A stretch of DNA of 6,720 bases from an uncultured Collinsella sp. (GTDB taxonomy: Bacteria; Actinomycetota; Coriobacteriia; Coriobacteriales; Coriobacteriaceae), in NCBI GenBank assembly GCA_958419975.1, contig CATZIG010000114.1:1-6720 (forward strand), written 5' to 3'. Each line of letters begins with the position of its first letter. Positions within the stretch are counted from its first letter, which is position 1. The position numbers and the translations under genes were made by a program. Below are positions 1 through 6,538 of this stretch, piece by piece. Under the pieces are notes generated by a model that searched no databases, had not been told where the DNA came from, and worked only from the letters and a program-made list of their open reading frames with translations.

Positions 1-5
1 CATTC

Positions 6-47
6 AAAAGGCGAGGCATGACCATCAGGTCTATGCCTCGCCTTTTT
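6..47. terminator. Strong bidirectional intrinsic terminator
   Basis: Arms 6-19 (AAAAGGCGAGGCAT) and 33-46 pair perfectly over 14 bp. The stem continues with GACC (20-23) pairing to GGTC (28-31), with T32 bulged and an ATCA loop. A T-run follows at 43-47 on the plus strand, and the A-run at 6-9 gives a T-run on the minus strand. It can therefore end a plus-strand gene lying to the left of the window and also transcripts leaving the minus-strand hydrolase that stops at 216, about 170 bases away. Confidence 0.85.
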
Positions 48-172
48 CATGCCAACTTGTTCGCTCTGGGCGGCGCTCGCTTCTTTTGTTCGACCTACGA
101 TTTAAAGCCACTCGCTTAGGGGCGTTTTCGCTTTCCGTCCTCTTTCTGCAATGACTTCATTAACCTGGTACT
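48..172. other. Non-coding stretch, nothing recognised
   Basis: Between the terminator and the tandem repeat I find no convincing reading frame, ribosome binding site, RNA gene or longer inverted repeat. It would form the distal 3' untranslated part of the hydrolase transcript if that transcript runs on to the terminator at 6-47. Confidence 0.5.
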
Positions 173-216
173 TGGGGACGTTCCCTTTGTGCCGGCAGGT
201 GGGGACACTCCTTTGT
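173..216. repeat. Tandem short repeat, GGGGAC-N4-5-CTTTGT type
   Basis: Two direct copies lie side by side: TGGGGACGTTCCCTTTGT at 173-190 and TGGGGACACTCCTTTGT at 200-216, separated by a 9-base spacer containing the palindrome GCCGGC. They share TGGGGAC and CTTTGT around a variable centre. The second copy ends on the first base of the hydrolase stop codon (216-218, minus strand). Short G-rich intergenic repeats of this kind resemble REP-like dispersed elements, but no transposase is present and the class is an inference. Confidence 0.55.
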
Positions 217-1634
217 TAGAAGATCCGGCGCAGGTCTCCGCGGTTGAGGGCTTCGTCGAAGAGGTGCTTGAACACCACGCTGCCGTGCAGGCCGTCGTGC
301 TCGAACTCGTTGGTCACCCAGGCATGCGAGTTGCCCACGCGGCTGAGCGTGTCGAGTTGCAGGCCCGAATCTACGTACATGTCATCGAAGTACACGGCGG
401 ACTGGAGCGGCACTTCGTTGCATGCTAGGCGCTGCGGGTCGTAGATCTTGTCCCAGCTGGTGTCCTCCATCAGCAGGTCCATCGCGGGCTTGAAGGGCTT
501 AAGTTCGGGCATCTGCTCAAACATCCACGGGAACATGGCCTCGCCGGTAAACATGAGCGGGCGCGCGAGCGTGTCGAACTCGGCACGGTGTGCCTTCTCT
601 TCTGCCGCTGCCCAGCGAATGGGCATGGTGTCGCCGTCGGCGTAGATGAACTCCTGCAGCGTCCAGTATAGCGGGTTTGTGCGCGTGTTGGTGCGCTCGA
701 AGGCGCGCATCAAAAAGCTGTCTGATACCGAAGCTCCGCAGCTCAGCGTGCCGTCGCCGCCAACAAAAGCATGGTCGATAATCCAGTGCATGCGCTCAAA
801 GCTCGGCTTCATGCCAAAGTCGCTGCCCATGAGCTGTAAGCGCTCGACCGTCATCGGCGAGCCGTCGGGCAGTGCGGACTTTTGCTCCTCGATCGCATCG
901 GCCAGCGCCGCCACACGCTCGACGTCGGCGGGGTAGCGGTCGTAGTACTGCTGCGTCTTGGCTGCCATGCGCGGGAAGGTGTGCGCGTAGACCTCGCTGG
1001 CGCTCGCCGGTACGTGCGGAATGCCGCCGCAGGTAAAGCTTGCCGCCACGCCTTCGGGGAAGAGCGACAGATAGCTCAGCGTCAAAAAGCCGCCGTAGCT
1101 CTGGCCGAGCGTGACCCAGGGCTTGCCACCAAAGCCCACCAGGCGCAGGTACTCAAAGTCGCGCACGATGGAGCTGGCGAGGTGACGCTTGAGAAAGTCC
1201 GCCTGCGAGCGGGCCGCATCGGAGCCAGCCGCTTCGGCGCGCTCGCCCAGCGCGGCAATCGTGCGCCCGTCTACACAGCTGCTGCGTCCGGTGCCGCGCT
1301 GGTCGGGCAGGACGACACGGAAGTGCTTGACGGCCTCTTCGATCCAGCCATCGCTTGTGGGCGACAGCGGACGCGGGCTCTCGCCGCCGGGGCCGCCCTG
1401 CAAAAAGAGGAGGAGCGGCAGATCGTCGCTGATGCGGTCGGGTGCGCAAACCACGCGGTAGAAGAGTTTGATGCTCTCGGACGCGCCGGCGATGGGCGCC
1501 GGCATAGCGCCGCGGCGCATGGTGCTGCCGACGGCAAGGAGCATCGGCTCCAGGCCGCGCCAGTCAAGGGGGACGTCGATGCTGTGGTCCTCGACATACA
1601 GGCCGGGGACGTGGTACGAAGTGATGAGCGCCAT
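216..1634 (-). CDS. Alpha/beta-fold hydrolase, S33 prolyl aminopeptidase-like
   Basis: Probable cytoplasmic serine peptidase of the S33 (proline iminopeptidase) family, which removes N-terminal proline from peptides; the substrate here is inferred. In the 472-residue product, QGGPGG (79-84) matches the HGGPG oxyanion-hole motif with Q for H, and DQRGTGRS (111-118) is the usual second family motif. GQSYGG (177-182) is the nucleophile elbow with Ser179. An acidic DDMYVD segment (417-422) and TNEFEHDG (441-448) likely supply the catalytic Asp and His446. A cap-like insertion lies at about 205-355. The length fits the long (over 400 residues) subgroup rather than the ~310-residue one. No signal peptide is seen. 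The frame is open back to TTG 1724, but ATG 1634 is preferred: GGAAG lies 6 bases upstream (1641-1645), homology-like sequence begins there, and a TAGAAT -10 candidate sits inside the longer frame. It is divergent from proA. Other S33 hydrolase activities are possible. Confidence 0.87.
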   Translation of the reverse strand: MALITSYHVPGLYVEDHSIDVPLDWRGLEPMLLAVGSTMRRGAMPAPIAGASESIKLFYRVVCAPDRISDDLPLLLFLQGGPGGESPRPLSPTSDGWIEEAVKHFRVVLPDQRGTGRSSCVDGRTIAALGERAEAAGSDAARSQADFLKRHLASSIVRDFEYLRLVGFGGKPWVTLGQSYGGFLTLSYLSLFPEGVAASFTCGGIPHVPASASEVYAHTFPRMAAKTQQYYDRYPADVERVAALADAIEEQKSALPDGSPMTVERLQLMGSDFGMKPSFERMHWIIDHAFVGGDGTLSCGASVSDSFLMRAFERTNTRTNPLYWTLQEFIYADGDTMPIRWAAAEEKAHRAEFDTLARPLMFTGEAMFPWMFEQMPELKPFKPAMDLLMEDTSWDKIYDPQRLACNEVPLQSAVYFDDMYVDSGLQLDTLSRVGNSHAWVTNEFEHDGLHGSVVFKHLFDEALNRGDLRRIF

Positions 1635-1747
1635 GTGATGCTTCCATTCGTTGCGGTGTTTCGGGTTGACCAATTCTACCGCCGTCGGCGAGGATGCGCA
1701 TAAATCGGCTACCATGGTTGGCAAACATCTAAGAGAAAGGGCCGTCC
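1635..1747. promoter_or_regulatory. Divergent promoter region of hydrolase and proA
   Basis: This 113-bp gap must carry both 5' ends. On the minus strand TAGAAT (1673-1678) is a good -10 match about 39 bases before the hydrolase ATG, but no convincing -35 box lies at the usual distance. For proA, TACCAT (1710-1715) is a weak -10 candidate, also without a clear -35. AGAAAGG (1734-1740) is the proA ribosome binding site, 7 bases before its ATG. The exact promoters are uncertain. Confidence 0.4.
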
Positions 1748-3034
1748 ATGTCGGTCGATATAGCCACGTATGTCCACGATCTTGCCGTTGAGGCCAAGGC
1801 CGCTTCCGCCGCGCTTGCCACGGCGAGCGATGCCCGGCGACAGGAGGCCGTGCGCGCCATGGCCGCGGCGCTGCGCGACGGTGTCGATTCCATCATTGCC
1901 GCCAACGAACTCGATATGTCCGCCGCGCGCGATGCGGGCACCACGGCCGGACTGCTCGACCGCCTGCTGCTGACGCCCGAGCGCGTTGAGGGCATGGCCG
2001 CCGGCCTGGAGAAGCTCGCCGAACTGCCCGATCCCGTCGGCCGCGTGCTCGACCATCGCGTGCTTGCAAGCGGCGTGGACCTCACCCGCGTGAGCGTGCC
2101 GCTGGGCCTGGTCGCCATGGTCTATGAGGCGCGTCCCAACGTGACGGCCGACGCCGCGGGCATCTGCATCCGCACTGGCAATGCCTGCATCCTGCGCGGC
2201 GGTTCGCTGGCCTATCACTCGTGCGCCATGATTGCCGAACTGCTGGCCGATTCACTTGAGGCTCAGGGTTTCCCGCGCGAGGCCGTCTCGATGATCGAGT
2301 CTACCGACCGCGAGGCAACCGGCGAGCTCATGAAGCTTCGCGGTATCGTCGATGTGCTCATTCCGCGTGGCGGCGCGGGCCTCATCCAGCGCTGCGTTCG
2401 CGAGTCGCTCGTGCCGGTTATCGAGACGGGCACGGGCAACTGCCACGTCTACGTTCATGAATCCGCCGACTTCGATAAAGCGCTCAACATTATTGTCAAT
2501 GCCAAGACCCAGCGCGTGGGCGTGTGCAATGCCGCCGAGTCGCTGCTGGTCGATCGTGCCGTGGCAGATTCGTTTTTGCCGGCGGTCGTGGCCGTGCTGC
2601 ACGACCACGGTGTGCTGATTCACGGCGACGAGGCCACGTGCGCCGCATGCGCCGACGCCGGTCTTGCCGAGGGCGACGACTACGTGGCCGCGACCGAGGA
2701 GGATTGGGGTCGCGAGTACCTGGCGCTCGAGATGAGCGTGAAGGTCGTTGCGAACGAGGACGAGGCCATCGCGCACATCAATCGCTACGGCACCATGCAT
2801 TCCGAGGCCATCATCGCCGAGGACGTGGACGCCTGCGAGCGCTTCCTGGACGCAATCGATGCTTCGGCTGTGTACGCCAACGCCAGCACGCGCTTCACCG
2901 ACGGCGGCGAGTTTGGACTGGGTGCCGAGATCGGCATCTCGACCCAAAAGCTCCACGCCCGCGGCCCCTTCGCCGCCGAGGCCCTCACCACCTACAAATA
3001 CAAGCTCCGCGGCACCGGCCAGGTCCGCCCCTAG
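1748..3034 (+). CDS. proA: Glutamate-5-semialdehyde dehydrogenase (gamma-glutamyl phosphate reductase)
   Basis: Second enzyme of proline biosynthesis: NADPH-dependent reduction of gamma-glutamyl phosphate to glutamate-5-semialdehyde in the cytoplasm. The 428-residue product has the normal family length and aldehyde-dehydrogenase fold. The conserved stretch VYEARPNVTADAAG is at 125-138, IRTGNACILRGG at 141-152, and the catalytic cysteine is Cys260 in VGVCNAAESLLV. The family signature is at 334-355 (V-x5-AIAHINRYGTMHSEAI), and TDGGEFGLGAEIGIST lies near the C-terminus (384-399). The ATG at 1748 is preceded by AGAAAGG at 7 bases. proB, the preceding kinase, is not in the window, so proA is transcribed alone here. 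It is divergent from the prolyl-aminopeptidase-like gene and ends 13 bases before a terminator hairpin. Nothing indicates truncation or a missing active-site residue. Confidence 0.97.
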   Translation: MSVDIATYVHDLAVEAKAASAALATASDARRQEAVRAMAAALRDGVDSIIAANELDMSAARDAGTTAGLLDRLLLTPERVEGMAAGLEKLAELPDPVGRVLDHRVLASGVDLTRVSVPLGLVAMVYEARPNVTADAAGICIRTGNACILRGGSLAYHSCAMIAELLADSLEAQGFPREAVSMIESTDREATGELMKLRGIVDVLIPRGGAGLIQRCVRESLVPVIETGTGNCHVYVHESADFDKALNIIVNAKTQRVGVCNAAESLLVDRAVADSFLPAVVAVLHDHGVLIHGDEATCAACADAGLAEGDDYVAATEEDWGREYLALEMSVKVVANEDEAIAHINRYGTMHSEAIIAEDVDACERFLDAIDASAVYANASTRFTDGGEFGLGAEIGISTQKLHARGPFAAEALTTYKYKLRGTGQVRP

Positions 3035-3046
3035 CGCCCGTGCAAG

Positions 3047-3088
3047 AAAAACCACCACAAAGGTGCCTTTCCCCTTTGTGGTGGTTTT
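3047..3088. terminator. Bidirectional terminator between proA and the HD gene (copy 1)
   Basis: Arms 3048-3063 (AAAACCACCACAAAGG) and 3073-3088 pair perfectly over 16 bp around the 9-base loop TGCCTTTCC. The plus strand ends in four T (3085-3088) and the minus strand reads five T (3051-3047). It lies 13 bases after the proA stop and 15 bases beyond the HD gene's stop codon, so it serves both convergent genes. The sequence is nearly identical to the hairpin at 3758-3798. Confidence 0.9.
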
Positions 3089-3103
3089 AGGTGGCGTGGG
3101 CGG

Positions 3104-3703
3104 TTAGGCCTGGAAGGTATCGCGGTCGGGGGCGAAGGACTGCATGGCCGCGATGGTGCGGTCAAAGAGCTCGGGGAGCTCCCAGCCCAACATCTCGGCG
3201 CCCTGCGAAATCACGTCGCGCGAGCAGCCGGCGGCAAAGCGCTTGTCCTTGAACTTCTTCTTGAGCGACTTGGTCGTAAAGTCCATAACGCTCTTGCTCG
3301 GGCGCATGATGACTGCAGCGCCGATCAGGCCGGTGAGCTCATCGCAGGCAAACAGGATCTTTTCCATCTGCAGCTCGGGTTTGGGCAGCGAGGTGTTGAA
3401 GTCCGACGTGTGCGTCTGGATGGCGTGAATGAGCTCGGGAGACGCACCTTCGCCCTCAAGAATCTCTGCAGCATAGATGGTGTGGTTCACGGGATCGTCC
3501 TCATGCTCCTCCCAATCCAGATCGTGCAGCAGACCGACGATGCCCCAAAACTCCTCGTTCTCGGGGTCGAACTCGCGCGCAAAGTAGCGCATAGTGCCCT
3601 CGACCGTCTCGCCATGGGTGATGTGGAACGGGTCCTTGTTATGCTCGTTGAGCAGTTCGAACGCGCGGTCGCGGGTGATTCCGGCGGTAAGCGGCTCTGC
3701 CAT
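3104..3703 (-). CDS. HD-domain hydrolase of unknown substrate
   Basis: A 199-residue soluble protein with the metal-dependent phosphohydrolase HD fold. Candidate metal ligands are His30 (ITHGETVEG), His60-Asp61 (GLLHDLDWEEH) and Asp121 (FACDELTGLIGA), the H...HD...D pattern; His74 and His98 are additional histidines. HD proteins commonly hydrolyse nucleotides or phosphate esters, but no substrate can be assigned. After the HD core comes a block (about 133-164: MRPSKSVMD, then the basic KSLKKKFKDKRFAAG and CSRDVI) that I recognise as typical of a conserved uncharacterised bacterial HD subfamily. The ATG at 3703 has AAGGAG 6 bases upstream (3710-3715). The gene is convergent with proA, and the carD terminator upstream suggests it has its own promoter; none was convincing. 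No signal peptide or membrane segment is visible. Confidence 0.9.
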   Translation of the reverse strand: MAEPLTAGITRDRAFELLNEHNKDPFHITHGETVEGTMRYFAREFDPENEEFWGIVGLLHDLDWEEHEDDPVNHTIYAAEILEGEGASPELIHAIQTHTSDFNTSLPKPELQMEKILFACDELTGLIGAAVIMRPSKSVMDFTTKSLKKKFKDKRFAAGCSRDVISQGAEMLGWELPELFDRTIAAMQSFAPDRDTFQA

Positions 3704-3757
3704 AAGAGACTCCTTGTGCTCGTGGGTATCGATAAGAATGAATACTACTAGAACAAG

Positions 3758-3799
3758 AAAACCACCACAAAGGTGCCTGTCCCCTTTGTGGTGGTTTTT
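3758..3799. terminator. Terminator after carD (copy 2 of the 3047-3088 hairpin)
   Basis: Arms 3758-3773 (AAAACCACCACAAAGG) and 3783-3798 pair over 16 bp around the loop TGCCTGTCC. It begins 13 bases past the carD stop on the minus strand, where the T-run is TTTT (3761-3758), and it lies upstream of the HD gene. The plus-strand side carries five T (3795-3799) but no plus-strand gene precedes it. Stem and loop match copy 1 except for one loop base (G3779 against T3070 there), closer than expected for two unrelated terminators. Confidence 0.88.
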
Positions 3800-3811
3800 G
3801 GCGCGGATGGG

Positions 3812-4297
3812 TTAGTTGAGGGCGGCTTGGGCTAGGCGGGCTTCGGCGTCCTCCTCGGTGACGCCCAAGGCCACTGCGAACTCCTCGATGGAGCGGCGCT
3901 TGGCTTCCTTGAGTACGCGCATGTAGTAGGAGCTGGGTTTTTTATCAGCTTCCTCGGCCTGGCGAATGCGGTGCATCATGGTCTTTGCCACGCGGACCGT
4001 CTCGGGCGCGCCCAGCTTGAGCTGCTGCTTAAAGTGTGTCTCCTCAAGCGAGCTGTTGCGCTCGGTAAAGGTGTCGCACTCCAGCTCGTCATAGTGGCTC
4101 AGCAGGTGCTCGGCATCTTGCTGCGAGATGGCGGCGTGCAAACGGTCGGCCTGCGCCACGGGATACATGAGGATCGTCTGCGCATGTCCCTGCTTGGTCT
4201 CGAGCAGCAGCATGGGCTGCGGCGTGTCGTCCCTAAAACCGACGACGGTGCAGACTCCCTGGCCCGGATGAATGACGTGTTGACCGATTGAGAACAT
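3812..4297 (-). CDS. carD: CarD/CdnL-family RNA polymerase-binding regulator
   Basis: A 161-residue protein of the CarD_CdnL_TRCF family. Family members bind the RNA polymerase beta subunit through an N-terminal Tudor-like domain and stabilise open promoter complexes, typically at rRNA and other housekeeping promoters. The N-terminal domain is seen in FSIGQHVIHPGQGVCTVVGF (2-21) and the ILMYPVAQADRL strand region (42-53). The C-terminal half is helical and charged (about 55-160), including SYYMRVLKEAKRRSIEEFAV (123-142) and a final VTEEDAEARL helix, matching the family's DNA-contacting C-terminal domain. The ATG at 4297 has GGAGGT (4301-4306) just upstream. It is transcribed alone, divergent from argS, with its own terminator at 3758-3799. 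The name rests on the domain; CdnL would be an equally valid label, and whether it acts globally here is inferred. Confidence 0.88.
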   Translation of the reverse strand: MFSIGQHVIHPGQGVCTVVGFRDDTPQPMLLLETKQGHAQTILMYPVAQADRLHAAISQQDAEHLLSHYDELECDTFTERNSSLEETHFKQQLKLGAPETVRVAKTMMHRIRQAEEADKKPSSYYMRVLKEAKRRSIEEFAVALGVTEEDAEARLAQAALN

Positions 4298-4311
4298 GCT
4301 ACCTCCAACTT

Positions 4312-4327
4312 ATACGAATTTACGTAT
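4312..4327. repeat. Inverted repeat in the carD leader, possible operator
   Basis: ATACG (4312-4316) and CGTAT (4323-4327) are perfect inverted arms around AATTTA. The site lies 15-30 bases before the carD ATG, about where transcription would start if the weak TTGCGC/TAGACA promoter is real. Five-base arms can occur by chance, so a binding function is only a suggestion. Confidence 0.3.
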
Positions 4328-4543
4328 GTCTAGAATAACACGCTGACGTGCGCAAACCCGTACTTTATGCAGGAAAAGCACACAACTCTGATAGGTAAGA
4401 GTATTCGATAACAGACGCAGCTCATTCACACCTTTATGCATTTTCAACGCCTGAATAATCTGCAGGCAGACCGGCATCTTTGAGTGACTCCATACAAGCT
4501 GTAGTCATTTTTGTGCATATGCAATATCTATTAGCTTTACCCT

Positions 4544-4572
4544 GCGACAGTGCCCGTCGCTTGTGATAGAGT
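4544..4572 (+). promoter_or_regulatory. Probable argS promoter (extended -10)
   Basis: GCGACA (4544-4549; four of six bases match TTGACA) is followed by a 17-base spacer and TAGAGT (4567-4572), with TG at 4564-4565 forming an extended -10. Transcription would begin near 4579, giving a leader of about 60 bases. This places the upstream in-frame GTG at 4550 outside the message and supports the ATG at 4640 as the argS start. Confidence 0.55.
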
Positions 4573-4639
4573 GCTACAAACTCTGGCTTTTGCCCTACGA
4601 GTGACCAAGAGCTCGGGGGCTTTAACACAAGGAGGATCT

Positions 4640-6493
4640 ATGCCCGAGAAGATTGAAGAGCTGGTACGCGCTGCGCTTGCTGCGGCCCAGGAGGCCGGCG
4701 ACCTTTCCGCATTTGAACTTGACGATTGCGCTATCGAGCGACCGGCTGACACTTCTCATGGCGAGTGGACCTCTACCATGGCCCTGAAGTCCGCCAAGCT
4801 GGCCCACTGCGCCCCGCGCAAGATCGCCGAGGCCATCGTTGCCCATATGCCCGAGGACCCCGCGATCGAGAAGGTCGAGATCGCAGGCCCCGGCTTCATC
4901 AACTTCTACCTCTCCGTTGCCGTCAAGAATGCCATCTTTGGCGAGGCTCGCGAGAAGGGTATGGACTTCGCTAAGTCCAACGTCGGTGGCGGCCTGAAGA
5001 CCCAGGTCGAGTTCGTCTCCGCCAACCCCGTCGGCCCCATGCACATCGGCCATGGCCGCTGGGCCGCTTTGGGCGACTCCCTTTGCCGCGTTATGGACCA
5101 CGCCGGTTACGACATCCAGCGTGAGTTCTACATCAACGACCACGGCTCTCAGATGAACACCTTCGGCAACTCCATCAGCACGCGCTATATGCAGCTTGCC
5201 GACATCATTGCCAAGCAGGGCGTGGATATCGATGAGGCTCACAAGCTGCTGATCGCCGACCGCGACGCCTTCGTTGCCGACGAGAACGACGAGCATCCCG
5301 AGACCCATCCGTATCAGGACAACTTTGCCGAGACCCTGGGCAAGGACTCCTACGGCGGCGACTACATCATCGACGAGGCTGCCGAGTTCTGGCGCACCGA
5401 CGGCGATAAGTGGGTCAACGCCGATCCGCAGGAGCGCATGGAGAGCTTCCGCGAGCGCGGCTACGTAAAGATGGTCGACAACATGCGCGACCTTTGCCAC
5501 GCCGTTAACTGCGACTTCGATCGTTGGTTCTCCGAGCGCTCCCTGTACGTGAAGGACACCGAGGGCGAGACCGCCGGCACCTCTGCCGTCGACCGCGCTT
5601 TTGAGAAGCTCGACAAGATGGGCTACCTCTACACCAAGGACGGCGCTCTGTGGTTCCGTTCCACCGATCTGGGCGACGACAAGGACCGCGTCCTGGTCAA
5701 GTCCGACGGCGAGTACACCTACTTCGCCTCCGACGTTGCCTATCACTGGGATAAGTTCCAGCGCGTCGACCACGTCATCGACATCTGGGGTGCCGACCAC
5801 CACGGCTACATCGAGCGCGTCCGCTGCGTCTGCGACGCTCTGGGTTACCCCGGCAAGTTTGAGGTTCTGCTGGGCCAGCTCGTCAACCTGCTGCGCAACG
5901 GCAAGCCCGTCCGTATGTCCAAGCGTAAGGGCACCATGGTGACCCTGCAGGAGCTCGTCGACGAGGTCGGCTCCGACGCTGCCCGTTACACCCTCATCTC
6001 CAAGAGCTCCAACCAGATGGTCGACTTCGATATTGAGGCCGTCAAGAAGCGCGACAACTCCAACCCGGTGTACTACGTGCAGTACGCTCACGCCCGCGTG
6101 TGCTCCATCCTGCGCCGTGCCGCTGGCGTTACGCCCGAGCAGGCTGACGAGATGGGCATGAAGGCCGTCGCCGCCAAGGCCATCGGTGAGAACGTCGATT
6201 ACTCGCTGCTGACCGACCCGACCGAGCTCGCCCTTTCGCGCAAGCTCAACGAGCTCACCGACCTCATCGCCAGCTGCGCTCGCGACCGCGCCCCGTTCCG
6301 TCTGACGCACTTTGCTGAGGAACTCGCCGGCGACTTCCACAGCTTCTACGCTGCCTGTCAGGTGCTGCCGAGCGAGGGCCGTCCCGTCGACCCCGAGCTT
6401 TCGCGTGCCCGTCTGGCCGCTTGCGATGCCGTCCGTGTGACGCTCGCCCTGGTGCTCACCCTCGTTGGCGTTTCCGCGCCCGAGCAGATGTAA
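4640..6493 (+). CDS. argS: Arginyl-tRNA synthetase
   Basis: Class I aminoacyl-tRNA synthetase that charges tRNA-Arg with arginine using ATP in the cytoplasm. The 617-residue product has the N-terminal tRNA-recognition domain at about 5-90 (ending near AGPGFINFYL), then FVSANPVGPMHIGHGR (125-140) with the HIGH motif at 135-138. The catalytic core continues with YINDHGSQ (164-171) and WGADHHGYI (383-391). The KMSKS equivalent is RMSKRKG (425-431). The C-terminal DALR-type anticodon-binding domain starts near YYVQYAHARV (478-487). It is longer than the usual 550-580 residues, apparently through an acidic insertion around 195-240. The frame is open back to GTG 4550, but ATG 4640 is chosen because AAGGAGG (4629-4635) lies 4 bases upstream and the normal N-terminus MPEKIEELV starts there. 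Strongly biased C/G-ending codons suggest high expression. It is monocistronic, ending 45 bases before a terminator. Confidence 0.97.
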   Translation: MPEKIEELVRAALAAAQEAGDLSAFELDDCAIERPADTSHGEWTSTMALKSAKLAHCAPRKIAEAIVAHMPEDPAIEKVEIAGPGFINFYLSVAVKNAIFGEAREKGMDFAKSNVGGGLKTQVEFVSANPVGPMHIGHGRWAALGDSLCRVMDHAGYDIQREFYINDHGSQMNTFGNSISTRYMQLADIIAKQGVDIDEAHKLLIADRDAFVADENDEHPETHPYQDNFAETLGKDSYGGDYIIDEAAEFWRTDGDKWVNADPQERMESFRERGYVKMVDNMRDLCHAVNCDFDRWFSERSLYVKDTEGETAGTSAVDRAFEKLDKMGYLYTKDGALWFRSTDLGDDKDRVLVKSDGEYTYFASDVAYHWDKFQRVDHVIDIWGADHHGYIERVRCVCDALGYPGKFEVLLGQLVNLLRNGKPVRMSKRKGTMVTLQELVDEVGSDAARYTLISKSSNQMVDFDIEAVKKRDNSNPVYYVQYAHARVCSILRRAAGVTPEQADEMGMKAVAAKAIGENVDYSLLTDPTELALSRKLNELTDLIASCARDRAPFRLTHFAEELAGDFHSFYAACQVLPSEGRPVDPELSRARLAACDAVRVTLALVLTLVGVSAPEQM

Positions 6494-6538
6494 GCTACGG
6501 GTCATTTGACCGTACAGACTTGGTTTAACTAAGCCTTG

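Larger units (their letters stand above)
4298..4639. other. 342-bp intergenic region between carD and argS
   Basis: AT-richer than the flanking genes, with no well-supported gene. It contains the carD ribosome binding site (4301-4306) and a weak minus-strand promoter candidate (TTGCGC at 4350-4355, 17-base spacer, TAGACA at 4327-4332). It also holds the inverted repeat at 4312-4327, a small hairpin with ACTCT/AGAGT arms (4385-4402), the 10-base palindrome TGCATATGCA (4514-4523), the argS promoter (4544-4572) and the argS ribosome binding site (4629-4635). I see no T-box or other known riboswitch, and the inferred argS leader of about 60 bases is too short for a T-box. Confidence 0.6.

Noticed and set aside
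882..1703. 273-codon plus-strand frame opposite the hydrolase
   Set aside because: It is antisense to a gene with clear catalytic motifs, has an A/R/G/V-rich composition and no supporting ribosome binding site or domain.
1635..1724. 30-residue N-terminal extension of the hydrolase from TTG 1724 or ATG 1715
   Set aside because: No ribosome binding site precedes either start, the extra residues do not resemble a signal peptide, and a good -10 box lies inside the extension.
2252..3058. 268-codon minus-strand frame opposite proA
   Set aside because: It overlaps the whole second half of proA and runs into the terminator hairpin; its composition is typical of a GC-rich antisense frame.
4434..4508. 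24-residue minus-strand reading frame starting MTTACMESLKDAG between carD and argS
   Set aside because: The peptide looks protein-like, but there is no ribosome binding site before the ATG, no recognisable family, and the longer in-frame version crosses the argS leader. At most it is a gene remnant.
4550..4639. Upstream GTG start giving ArgS 30 extra residues
   Set aside because: It overlaps the probable promoter, lacks a ribosome binding site, and the normal ArgS N-terminus begins at 4640 behind a strong AAGGAGG.
4579..4639. T-box or other riboswitch in the argS leader
   Set aside because: The inferred leader is only about 60 bases and shows no T-box consensus or antiterminator/terminator pair.
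4622..6505. 627-codon open frame on the minus strand opposite argS
   Set aside because: It mirrors argS, which has all family motifs. The frame stays open because argS codons mostly end in C or G; the predicted protein is low-complexity (V, G, L, A, D) with no recognisable domain.
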